Shown one piece after another: positions 1 through 5,467 of a stretch of 5,519 bases of DNA. Source of the DNA: an uncultured Collinsella sp. (GTDB lineage Bacteria; Actinomycetota; Coriobacteriia; Coriobacteriales; Coriobacteriaceae). Numbering within the stretch: position 1 is the stretch's first letter; every line of letters starts with the position of its first letter. The notes beneath the pieces were generated by a model that made no database searches, was not told where the DNA came from, and worked only from the letters and a program-made list of their open reading frames with translations. The stretch is from positions 1 to 5,519 of the forward strand of contig CABUQG010000039.1 in NCBI GenBank assembly GCA_902493535.1. The letters are read 5' to 3'. The position numbers and the translations under genes are program-made.

Positions 1-278
1 TCACGAGCGGGGGCTCCTGTCGTTTCCGTGCCCCTGGATTGGGTCATAGTGTCTGACTTATGCTCAGCCTGCGACGTTCCCCTTGTTGGTGCAGGGGGAA
101 GCTTGCTCGCTCTGGTGCCCGTTCGCTGGCTTCAGCTCTGCCTGCGACGTTTTTGTTGTTGGTGCTGAGTGACTTGTTCCCCGTTCTAAACGAGCTGCCC
201 CGGGTCCCCGGTGGTTGTGGTGAGCGTGTTTGGTTGGTGCCTGTTGATGGTCTGGGTATCGGGGAGGGCGGGCTCCGT
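1..278. other. Non-coding region upstream of the DUF1846 gene
   Basis: I find no credible gene here. The open frames on either strand are short, of low complexity, and lack a ribosome binding site or a recognisable domain. The + strand is conspicuously poor in A and rich in G and T. It holds an imperfect direct repeat (listed separately) and small hairpins, for example TTCCCC at 77-82 pairing with GGGGAA at 95-100. The stretch probably carries the end of an upstream intergenic region plus control sequence for the gene at 324. No tRNA or other RNA fold was recognised. Confidence 0.6.
62..167 (+). repeat. Imperfect 33-bp direct repeat, two copies
   Basis: Positions 62-94 and 135-167 match at 27 of 33 bases by eye, 73 bases apart. 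The shared core is CCTGCGACGTT, then four differing bases, then TTGTTGGTGC. A weaker third relative lies at 224-243, sharing the CGTxTTTG...GTTGGTGC pattern, so GTTGGTGC recurs at 85-92, 158-165 and 233-240 with about 74-base spacing. It could be a decayed tandem duplication or a set of protein-binding sites. Its function is unknown. Confidence 0.45.
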
Positions 279-284
279 TATAAT
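279..284 (+). promoter_or_regulatory. Candidate -10 element of the DUF1846 gene
   Basis: A perfect TATAAT lies 39 bases upstream of the chosen start codon. Transcription would begin near 291, giving a leader of about 33 nt that contains the ribosome binding site at 313-317. I see no good -35 hexamer at 16-18 bases. TTGATG at 244-249 is too far away (29 bases), so the promoter may depend on an activator or have a weak -35. Confidence 0.5.
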
Positions 285-312
285 CGCCTAGGACATTAAA
301 TGGAAACGGGAC

Positions 313-317
313 GGGAG
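313..317 (+). promoter_or_regulatory. Ribosome binding site deciding the DUF1846 start
   Basis: GGGAG lies six bases before the ATG at 324. The alternative in-frame ATG at 300 has no such motif and would lie only about nine bases from the predicted transcript start. This supports the shorter protein. Confidence 0.6.
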
Positions 318-323
318 CCACAC

Positions 324-1805
324 ATGCGCCAGGGTTTCGACAACGCGAAGTACATCGAGCTGCAGGCTGCTCACATTAAGGAGCGCATCTCGCAGTTTGG
401 TGGCAAGCTCTATTTGGAGTTTGGCGGTAAGCTGTTCGATGACTATCATGCGAGCCGCGTGCTGCCGGGTTTTGAACCGGACAGCAAGTTCCGCATGCTC
501 AAGAGCATCGCCGACGATGTCGAGGTTATCATCGCGATCAACGCGAACCACATCGAGAAAAACAAGGCTCGTGGTGACCTTGGCATTACCTATGACGAGG
601 ATGTGCTGCGCCTGGTTGACCTGTTCCGCGGCAACGGCTTTGCCGTCGCGGCTGTGGTCATCACCCAGTACGCCGGCCAGCCCGCTGCCGATGTATTCCG
701 CAACCGCCTGAACGCGCTCGGTATCCCCGCCAAGCTGCACTATCCCATCGAGGGGTATCCGCACGACGTCGACCTGATCGTGTCCGACGACGGCTATGGC
801 AAGAATGAGTTTGTCGAGACCACTCGTCCGCTCGTCGTGGTCACCGCTCCCGGCCCCGGCTCAGGCAAGCTCGCCACTTGCCTCTCGCAGCTCTATCACG
901 AGCACAAGCACGGCACCGCCGCCGGCTACGCCAAGTTCGAGACTTTCCCGGTCTGGAATCTGCCCCTCACGCATCCGGTCAACATCGCCTATGAGGCAGC
1001 AACGGCCGATCTCGACGATGCCAATATCATCGACTCCTTCCACTTGGAGGCCTACAACAAGACCACGGTCAACTACAACCGCGACGTCGAGGCCTTCCCG
1101 GTGGTCCGTGCTCTGATGGAAAAGATCCTGGGCAAGAGCCCCTATCAGAGTCCTACGGACATGGGCGTCAATATGGTCGGCTTTGCCATCACCGATGACG
1201 ATGCCTGCCGCGACGCTTCCAAGATGGAGATCGTCCGCCGCTACTTTACCGCGGTCGAAAATGTGCGCCGTACCGGCATGGGCGATGAGCAAGTCGACCG
1301 TCTCAAGATTATTATGAAGAAAGCCGGCATCGATAAGAACTACTCACCGGCGCGCTCGGCGGCCCTCACCAGGGAGCAGCTGACGGGTGGTCCCGTGGGT
1401 GCCATGGTCATGCCCGATGGCTCCGTGGTGACCGGTAAGACCTCCACGCGCCTGGGCGCCGCAAGTTCGCTCATTATGAACGCCCTCAAGCATGTCTCGG
1501 GCGTCGACCTTGAGCTCGAGGTCATTAGCGATGAGGCGATCGAGCCCATCAGCAAGCTCAAGACGCATTTCCTGGGCAGCAAAAACCCTCGCCTCCACAC
1601 CGACGAGACGCTTATGGCGCTGTCGATCACCTCGGCCACGAGTGAGACGGCCGCTCGCGTCCTTTCGGGCCTGGAGCAGCTGCGCGGTTGCGATGCCTTC
1701 TTTAGCGTGATTATCTCGCCGACGGACGAGACGGTACTGCGCAAACTGGGTATCAACGTGTGCTGCGAGCCCAAGTTTGAGCGCCGCGGTTTCTTCCACC
1801 GCTAA
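324..1805 (+). CDS. DUF1846 (UPF0371) family protein, function unknown
   Basis: This 493-residue protein matches the DUF1846/UPF0371 family from end to end. It opens with the family's characteristic MRQGFDNAKYIELQ start followed by a lysine- and glycine-rich segment (KLYLEFGGKLFDDYHASRVLPGF), and its length is normal for the family. Around residues 175-182 lies APGPGSGK, which resembles a nucleotide-binding P-loop but lacks the usual Ser/Thr after the Lys (Leu follows). The C-terminal part ends with the conserved LGINVCCEPKFERRGFFHR-type tail. No signal peptide or membrane segment is seen, so it is probably cytosolic. A structure is known from Corynebacterium (DIP2346), but I know of no established reaction. 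The start at 324 is chosen over 300 because of the GGGAG motif and because family members begin at this point. The gene is monocistronic: it has its own -10 upstream and a strong terminator downstream. Family assignment is confident; function is not assigned. Confidence 0.93.
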   Translation: MRQGFDNAKYIELQAAHIKERISQFGGKLYLEFGGKLFDDYHASRVLPGFEPDSKFRMLKSIADDVEVIIAINANHIEKNKARGDLGITYDEDVLRLVDLFRGNGFAVAAVVITQYAGQPAADVFRNRLNALGIPAKLHYPIEGYPHDVDLIVSDDGYGKNEFVETTRPLVVVTAPGPGSGKLATCLSQLYHEHKHGTAAGYAKFETFPVWNLPLTHPVNIAYEAATADLDDANIIDSFHLEAYNKTTVNYNRDVEAFPVVRALMEKILGKSPYQSPTDMGVNMVGFAITDDDACRDASKMEIVRRYFTAVENVRRTGMGDEQVDRLKIIMKKAGIDKNYSPARSAALTREQLTGGPVGAMVMPDGSVVTGKTSTRLGAASSLIMNALKHVSGVDLELEVISDEAIEPISKLKTHFLGSKNPRLHTDETLMALSITSATSETAARVLSGLEQLRGCDAFFSVIISPTDETVLRKLGINVCCEPKFERRGFFHR

Positions 1806-1839
1806 GTTTGAAGCACCGCGGTAATTGCATTGCATTTTG

Positions 1840-1872
1840 GCCGTATCGGGTTGGCGCCCGGTACGGCTTTTT
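1840..1872 (+). terminator. Intrinsic terminator of the DUF1846 gene
   Basis: An 11-bp stem pairs 1840-1850 with 1857-1867 (one T-G pair, otherwise Watson-Crick) around a six-base loop, followed directly by five T residues at 1868-1872. It starts 35 bases after the stop codon and is a textbook Rho-independent terminator. Confidence 0.92.
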
Positions 1873-1936
1873 GATCAATAAAGCGCCTATTTCGGCGAAA
1901 AATAGCCGTTTACCTGCCTAGAAACAATTTGAGCGG

Positions 1937-1944
1937 TATACAAT
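1937..1944 (+). promoter_or_regulatory. Candidate -10 region of the small regulator gene
   Basis: TATACAAT offers two overlapping -10 hexamers (TATACA or TACAAT) inside a short CGGT...ACCG dyad (1934-1937 and 1946-1949). No convincing -35 lies at the right distance. It is the best promoter candidate between the upstream terminator and the gene at 2062. The dyad over the -10 would suit a repressor, possibly the gene's own product, but that is speculation. Confidence 0.4.
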
Positions 1945-1950
1945 AACCGT

Positions 1951-2061
1951 AACTGTTTCATCCTTAGCGGGATGCCGCATGATGGATATTACCTGCCATC
2001 GTGAGGTGTGTCGGTCGCGCACGGCGCGTTAGATGCTCGTGCTCGGTTTGAGGAGGCTGCT
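1951..2061 (+). promoter_or_regulatory. Possible structured 5' leader of the regulator gene
   Basis: If transcription starts near 1951, the mRNA has a leader of about 110 nt. It could fold into three small tandem hairpins: GCGG/CCGC closing a GATG tetraloop (1967-1978), GATGG/CCATC (1981-2000) and GTGTG/CGCAC (2006-2022). It matches no riboswitch I recognise, and there is no terminator inside it. The stems are short enough to be chance. Confidence 0.25.
2051..2056 (+). promoter_or_regulatory. Strong ribosome binding site for the regulator
   Basis: A perfect AGGAGG sits five bases before ATG 2062. It settles the start against an in-frame GTG at 2008 and a later ATG at 2095, neither of which has such a site. 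Confidence 0.8.
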
Positions 2062-2400
2062 ATGGCGGGCAAGGGTCGTGCGAGTGTCAACGATATGAAG
2101 CGTGTTGAGGTGCTGGTGTTGATGGAAATCGACCAGCAAACCGAAGACAATGGCGGGCCGTATGGTTTCTCGCGCAAAACGCTTGCCGAGCGCGTGGGGG
2201 TTTCGCCGTATCGTGCCCGCGCCGCAATCGATCGCTTGGATTCCGAAGGCATGATTGATGTCGTCTCGCGTTATAGCGACGACGGCGGTCAGCTTGCAAA
2301 TGGCATTTGCCTCACCGAACGTGGCGAGTGGTATCTTGAGGGCGTCCGTACCGGCATGCTCGTTCAAGAAATGCTTGAGGACGAGGTTGCTGATCGATAG
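2062..2400 (+). CDS. Small winged-helix DNA-binding regulator, hypothetical
   Basis: This 112-residue protein shows the layout of a stand-alone winged helix-turn-helix. A first helix covers roughly residues 11-27 (MKRVEVLVLMEIDQQ). FSRKTLAERVGVS (36-48) forms the helix and turn, PYRARAAIDRLDSEGMI (49-65) the recognition helix, and residues 66-85 (VVSRYSDDGGQLANGICLT) the wing. ERGEWYLEGVRTGMLVQEML (86-105) forms a last helix that may dimerise. The pattern recalls MarR/PadR-like or GntR-like DNA-binding domains, but no effector domain is present, so I do not name a family or target. No membrane segment is present. The AGGAGG at 2051-2056 fixes the start; extending to GTG 2008 would add 18 residues with no helix-turn-helix relevance. 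Terminators on both sides make it a single-gene unit. Its targets are unknown; itself or neighbouring pyrG are only guesses. Confidence 0.82.
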   Translation: MAGKGRASVNDMKRVEVLVLMEIDQQTEDNGGPYGFSRKTLAERVGVSPYRARAAIDRLDSEGMIDVVSRYSDDGGQLANGICLTERGEWYLEGVRTGMLVQEMLEDEVADR

Positions 2401-2424
2401 CAGCATGTAACCCTTGCCATAGCG

Positions 2425-2457
2425 ACGCCGCCTGGGAAACCGGGCGGCGTTTTGTTT
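2425..2457 (+). terminator. Intrinsic terminator of the regulator gene
   Basis: The arms 2425-2435 and 2440-2450 pair over 11 bp (one T-G pair) and close a GAAA tetraloop. The T-rich tract TTTTGTTT (2450-2457) follows. It separates the regulator transcript from pyrG. Confidence 0.93.
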
Positions 2458-2491
2458 CAAGATTGAGAAATGCAATCGCACGCGAGAAAAA

Positions 2492-2523
2492 TTGCGAACG
2501 GTCCGCGGCGCGAGTATTACAAT
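2492..2523 (+). promoter_or_regulatory. pyrG: Likely pyrG promoter
   Basis: TTGCGA (2492-2497, 4 of 6 to the -35 consensus) is 17 bases from TATTAC (2515-2520, 4 of 6 to the -10 consensus). An overlapping TACAAT at 2518-2523 is a better -10 but gives a 20-base spacer. Transcription would begin near 2527-2530, leaving a leader of about 50 nt before ATG 2579. I do not see the GGGC start plus terminator used for CTP-sensing at pyrG in Bacillus. Confidence 0.5.
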
Positions 2524-2528
2524 GAAGA

Positions 2529-2560
2529 CCCGTAAGATGTGGATAAACAACTTCTACGGG
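2529..2560 (+). promoter_or_regulatory. Leader hairpin before pyrG
   Basis: CCCGTA (2529-2534) is complementary to TACGGG (2555-2560), a 6-bp stem with a 20-base loop in the predicted pyrG leader. GAAG 2524-2527 could instead pair with CTTC 2551-2554. It leaves the AGGT ribosome binding site (2567-2570) free and has no T tract, so it is neither a terminator nor an obvious ribosome block. Confidence 0.25.
2538..2546 (-). promoter_or_regulatory. Consensus DnaA box in the pyrG leader
   Basis: The + strand TGTGGATAA is the exact complement of TTATCCACA, the high-affinity DnaA-box sequence. It lies about 10-20 bases downstream of the predicted pyrG transcript start, where bound DnaA could hinder transcription. 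It is a single box; I saw no second consensus copy in the window. A functional role is inferred only from position and sequence. Confidence 0.5.
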
Positions 2561-2578
2561 AAGCGCAGGTAACTCAAT

Positions 2579-4240
2579 ATGACCAAGCATGTGTTCGTAA
2601 CCGGTGGCGTGGTTTCGTCCTTGGGCAAGGGTATCACCGCGGCCTCGCTGGGCCGTCTGCTCAAGTCGCGTGGCTACAAAGTAACGATGCAGAAGGCCGA
2701 TCCGTATCTGAACGTCGACCCCGGTACCATGAGCCCCTTCCAGCATGGTGAGGTCTTCGTTACCGAGGATGGTTACGAGTCCGACCTGGACCTGGGTCAT
2801 TACGAGCGCTTTATTGATGAGAACCTGACCCGCGATTCCAACTTTACGACCGGCGCCATCTATAAGAGCTTGATCGCCCGCGAGCGTCGCGGCGACTTTT
2901 TGGGCGGTACCGTGCAGGTGATTCCTCACGTCACCAATGCCATTAAGGACAAGTTCCGCCGCATCGAGGAGCAGACCGGCTCCGATGTAGTCATCACCGA
3001 GCTGGGCGGCACGATCGGCGACATCGAGTCGCAGCCGTTTGTCGAGGCCATCCGCCAGTACCGCAAGGAGGCCGGCCCCGAGAACGTCTGCTACATCCAC
3101 GTGTCGCTCGTTCCCTATATCGCCGCCGCCCACGAGGTCAAGACCAAGCCCACGCAGCATTCCGTCAAGGAGCTCCGCAGCTTTGGCATCCAGCCCGATA
3201 TCATCGTGCTGCGCTCCGACCACCATATCGATGACGCTATCCGCGGAAAGATCGCAAGCTTCTGCGACGTCGACACCGATTGCGTCTTTACCAACGAGGA
3301 CTGCGCGAGCATTTACGATGTTCCGCAGCTGCTTGCCGAGCAGGACTTTGACCTGCGCATTTGCGAACGCCTGGGTCTGGATCCGCGTGAGCGCGACATG
3401 AGCGAGTGGAACGAGTTCCTGCGCAAACAGAATCACGCCAACCATCACGCCGACAAGGTGAAGATCGCCGTCGTGGGTAAGTACACGCAGCTGCCCGATG
3501 CGTACCTGTCGGTTATCGAGGCCCTGCACCATGCGGGCGTCTTCTACGATCGCCATGTGGACGTCCAGCTGGTCGACGGCGAGAGCCTCGACGAGCAGAA
3601 CGTCTCCGAGGTTTTGGGCGACGCCTCGGGCATCCTGGTCCCCGGCGGCTTTGGCAAGCGCGCCCTGGAGGGCAAGATCCTCGCGGCCGAGTTTGCCCGT
3701 GAGCACAAGATTCCGTATCTGGGCATTTGCCTGGGTATGCAGGTGGCCGTGTGCGAGTTCGCCCGCAACGTCGTCGGCCTTGCCGGCGCCAGCTCCTCCG
3801 AGTTCGATCCGGACGGCCCGTTTAGCGTCATCGATCTGATGAGCTCGCAGGAGGACGTGACCGAGAAGGGCGGCACCATGCGCCTGGGCGCCTATCCGTG
3901 CAAGCTCGCCGCCGATACCCTTGCTCGCGAGGCATATGGCGAGGAGCTCGTCTACGAGCGTCACCGTCACCGCTTTGAGTTCAACAACGCCTTCCGTGAC
4001 CAGCTCGAGGACGCCGGTTTGGTTATCTCGGGTCTGTCGCCTGACGAGCGCCTGGTCGAGATGGTCGAGCTGCCGCGCGACGTGCATCCGTGGTATGTGG
4101 CAACCCAGGCTCATCCCGAGTTCAAGAGCCGCCCGACCAACCCGCAGCCGCTGTTCCGCGAGTTCGTGCGCGCTTCGATCGGCCAGCACGAGGGTGTCGA
4201 CCGTCTGCAGGTGACGCCCATGAACCTCGCTACGGACTAA
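2579..4240 (+). CDS. pyrG: CTP synthase (glutamine-hydrolysing)
   Basis: CTP synthase makes CTP from UTP, ATP and glutamine, the last step of de novo pyrimidine nucleotide synthesis, in the cytosol as a tetramer. The protein has 553 residues (E. coli: 545) and both domains are intact. The N-terminal synthase domain starts MTKHVFVTGGVVSSLGKG with the P-loop lysine at residue 17. It continues through DPYLNVDPGTMSPFQHGEV, the Mg-ATP acidic residues Asp71 (SDLDLGHYERF) and Glu141 (ELGGTIGDIES), and KTKPTQHSVKEL in the UTP/CTP-binding region. From about residue 294 (VKIAVVGKY) comes the class I glutamine amidotransferase domain. It has the oxyanion and GTP-loop region VPGGFG, the nucleophile Cys384 in GICLGMQ, and His512 and Glu514 in AHPEF. 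AGGT eight bases before ATG 2579 is the ribosome binding site. The gene has its own promoter and leader, and its stop is two bases from the next gene's GTG. All key residues are present, so the enzyme should be active. Confidence 0.99.
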   Translation: MTKHVFVTGGVVSSLGKGITAASLGRLLKSRGYKVTMQKADPYLNVDPGTMSPFQHGEVFVTEDGYESDLDLGHYERFIDENLTRDSNFTTGAIYKSLIARERRGDFLGGTVQVIPHVTNAIKDKFRRIEEQTGSDVVITELGGTIGDIESQPFVEAIRQYRKEAGPENVCYIHVSLVPYIAAAHEVKTKPTQHSVKELRSFGIQPDIIVLRSDHHIDDAIRGKIASFCDVDTDCVFTNEDCASIYDVPQLLAEQDFDLRICERLGLDPRERDMSEWNEFLRKQNHANHHADKVKIAVVGKYTQLPDAYLSVIEALHHAGVFYDRHVDVQLVDGESLDEQNVSEVLGDASGILVPGGFGKRALEGKILAAEFAREHKIPYLGICLGMQVAVCEFARNVVGLAGASSSEFDPDGPFSVIDLMSSQEDVTEKGGTMRLGAYPCKLAADTLAREAYGEELVYERHRHRFEFNNAFRDQLEDAGLVISGLSPDERLVEMVELPRDVHPWYVATQAHPEFKSRPTNPQPLFREFVRASIGQHEGVDRLQVTPMNLATD

Positions 4241-4242
4241 GG

Positions 4243-5184
4243 GTGCCGGCGAATAAGGAACATACCGAAGCTACTCCCTCGTCGCTCGCCGTGGCGGCGG
4301 GGGAGTATCTCGATTACCTTGCGGTCGAGCGGGGTTTGGCGCGCAACACGATTGCGGCCTATCGTCGTGACCTGACGACGTACTGCGCCTATCTGGAGCG
4401 GGTGGGTATTGTGTCTTTTGAAGAGGTGACCCGTCAGGTCGTGGAGGGCTTTGTCGCCGACCGTCGCGATGGGGGCTATTCGGATGCCTCGGTGGAGCGT
4501 GCGCTTGCGGCCGTGAAGGGCCTGCATGCCTTTTTGGTGCGCGATGGGGCTGTGGCCCAAAATCCAACGGCGGCGTTGCGCCTGCCTAAAAAGGCTGAGC
4601 GTTTGCCGGAGTATCTATCGGTGGAGGATGTCTCGGCGCTGCTCGATCAAGACTTCCCCGAGGGCGAGATGGGCTTGCGCGACCATGCCATCTTGGAAGT
4701 GCTCTACGGATGCGGTTTGCGTGTGAGCGAGTTGGTGGGACTCGATGTGGGCGATATCCATATCGACGATGGCTTTGTGCTCGTTCGCGGTAAGGGCTCG
4801 AAGGAACGCCTGTCCCCGCTGGTGGGAAGCGCGGCGCGAGCTCTGACGCTTTATGTAACTGAGGGGCGTTCTCGCTTGGCGGCCCATGCCCGCGGAACCG
4901 AGACCTCGGCGGTCTTTTTAAATAAGAACGGACGTCGCCTGTCGCGCCAGGCCGTGCATGCGATATGCGAGCGGTATGGGCGTCAGGTGGGGCTGGTGGG
5001 GCTCCATCCCCATACCTTGCGCCACTCCTTTGCCACCCACATGCTCGCGGGCGGTGCCGACCTGCGTGTGCTGCAGGAGATTTTGGGCCATGCCGATATT
5101 TCGACCACGCAGGTCTACACGCATGTCGACCGCACGCAACTGACCGAGGTCTATCTGGCGGCGCATCCGCTGGCGCATCGTTAA
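4243..5184 (+). CDS. xerD: Tyrosine recombinase, XerD-type
   Basis: Xer recombinases resolve chromosome dimers at the dif site near the replication terminus, working as a XerC-XerD pair under FtsK control. This 313-residue protein has the N-terminal SAM-like core-binding domain (about 17-108, with VERGLARNTIAAYRRDL) and a C-terminal catalytic domain. All six catalytic positions are visible: Arg160 (GCGLRVSEL), Lys184 (RGKGSKER), His257 and Arg260 (HTLRH), His283 (LGH) and the nucleophile Tyr292 (TTQVYTH). XerD is preferred to XerC because LEVLYGCGLRVSELVGL and GADLRVLQEILGHADISTTQVYTHV are very close to E. coli XerD, and because Actinobacteria carry xerD near pyrG; XerC is not excluded. The start is GTG 4243, two bases after the pyrG stop, with only AAGG directly before it, so initiation probably depends on ribosomes finishing pyrG. 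GTG 4291 would give 297 residues, nearer the usual length, but has no binding site. No dif-like site was noticed in the window. Confidence 0.93.
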   Translation: MPANKEHTEATPSSLAVAAGEYLDYLAVERGLARNTIAAYRRDLTTYCAYLERVGIVSFEEVTRQVVEGFVADRRDGGYSDASVERALAAVKGLHAFLVRDGAVAQNPTAALRLPKKAERLPEYLSVEDVSALLDQDFPEGEMGLRDHAILEVLYGCGLRVSELVGLDVGDIHIDDGFVLVRGKGSKERLSPLVGSAARALTLYVTEGRSRLAAHARGTETSAVFLNKNGRRLSRQAVHAICERYGRQVGLVGLHPHTLRHSFATHMLAGGADLRVLQEILGHADISTTQVYTHVDRTQLTEVYLAAHPLAHR

Positions 5185-5212
5185 CACATCGCTGGCCTGC
5201 ATATTTATAGGT

Positions 5213-5285
5213 ATTTGGGGACGGGCCCCAGATTGCTGCGGCGTGCTTTTGCGCGCGCATGGGCAATCTGGGGCCCGTCCCATTT
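5213..5285. repeat. Long palindromic intergenic element
   Basis: GGGACGGGCCCCAGATTGC (5218-5236) is repeated in perfect inverted form at 5263-5281. Between them an inner stem (5241-5246 with 5251-5256, TTTT loop; extended by TGC 5237-5239 with GCA 5257-5259) makes almost the whole 64 bases one hairpin. ATTT borders both ends (5213-5216 and 5282-5285), which might be a four-base target duplication or chance. The size and perfection of the arms suggest a dispersed palindromic (REP- or MITE-like) element, and I associate this GGGGACGGG motif with Collinsella-type intergenic regions. That association is from memory and untested. Confidence 0.5.
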
Positions 5286-5287
5286 TT
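5218..5287 (+). terminator. Probable terminator of the pyrG-xerD unit
   Basis: The same hairpin lies 33 bases after the xerD stop and is followed by CATTTTTC, a five-T run (5283-5287), so it would work as a Rho-independent terminator for the + strand operon. The stem is longer than typical terminators, which is why an additional origin as a repeat element is considered. Confidence 0.65.
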
Positions 5288-5408
5288 CGCCACTTGTCGT
5301 CGCGGTGGTGGGCCGCACGTGCCTTGGGTGGGGGAGTTTGGGGGCGATGTGAACGCCATGTAAAAGGACGCAAAAATCGCCTCAAGGTCAACTTGAAGGT
5401 TGAGGTTG
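5288..5408. other. Gene-free spacer after the xerD terminator
   Basis: There is no credible gene; the only open frame (5243-5449) begins inside the palindrome and resembles no family. The stretch holds several G runs (5310-5312, 5326-5328, 5330-5334, 5340-5344), an 8-bp palindrome GCACGTGC (5315-5322), and an interrupted dyad TCAAG/CTTGA (5382-5386 and 5392-5396) next to a tandem GGTTGA (5398-5409). The dyad is somewhat like MerR-family operators, but no properly spaced -35 and -10 flank it. Confidence 0.4.
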
Positions 5409-5442
5409 AAAGCCGGGGTGCCACAGGTGGCATCCCGCCTTT
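5409..5442. terminator. Terminator-like hairpin, possibly bidirectional
   Basis: The arms 5409-5424 and 5427-5442 pair at 14 of 16 positions plus one G-T pair, with a single C-C mismatch, and AAA/TTT lie at the base of the stem. The T tracts are short on both strands, so termination strength is uncertain. It lies directly before the control region at 5448 and may insulate it from xerD transcription. Confidence 0.45.
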
Positions 5443-5447
5443 GCTGT

Positions 5448-5467
5448 AAACACAACATATTGTGTTT
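5448..5467. promoter_or_regulatory. Perfect 8-4-8 dyad, likely operator
   Basis: AAACACAA (5448-5455) and TTGTGTTT (5460-5467) are exact inverted repeats around CATA. With a short spacer and AT-rich arms next to an SOS-box-like site, this looks like a repressor operator for a downstream + strand gene. The bound protein is unknown. Confidence 0.45.

Noticed and set aside
64..321. 85-codon − strand open frame upstream of the DUF1846 gene
   Set aside because: It is low-complexity and His/Pro-rich, overlaps the predicted promoter, and has no domain or ribosome binding site.
300..323. Upstream ATG start for the DUF1846 gene (eight extra residues)
   Set aside because: There is no ribosome binding site, it lies too close to the likely transcript start, and family members begin at the MxxGFDN motif.
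2008..2061. GTG start 18 codons upstream of the small regulator
   Set aside because: No ribosome binding site precedes it, while the ATG at 2062 has a perfect AGGAGG at the right distance.
2312..4189. A 625-codon open frame on the − strand opposite pyrG
   Set aside because: It is the antisense shadow of pyrG's strong codon bias. It shows no domain, it runs through the regulator's terminator, and pyrG is certain.
4090..4242. N-terminal extension of xerD by 51 codons into pyrG
   Set aside because: The extra segment is pyrG read in another frame (arginine- and proline-rich). Xer proteins are about 300 residues long and the family similarity begins after position 4243.
5310..5344. Possible G-quadruplex from four G runs
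   Set aside because: One loop would be 13 bases, and G-rich spacers are common in this composition. The evidence is too weak for a feature.
5243..5449. 68-codon + strand open frame after xerD
   Set aside because: It starts inside the palindromic element, ends inside a hairpin region, has no ribosome binding site and no recognisable domain.
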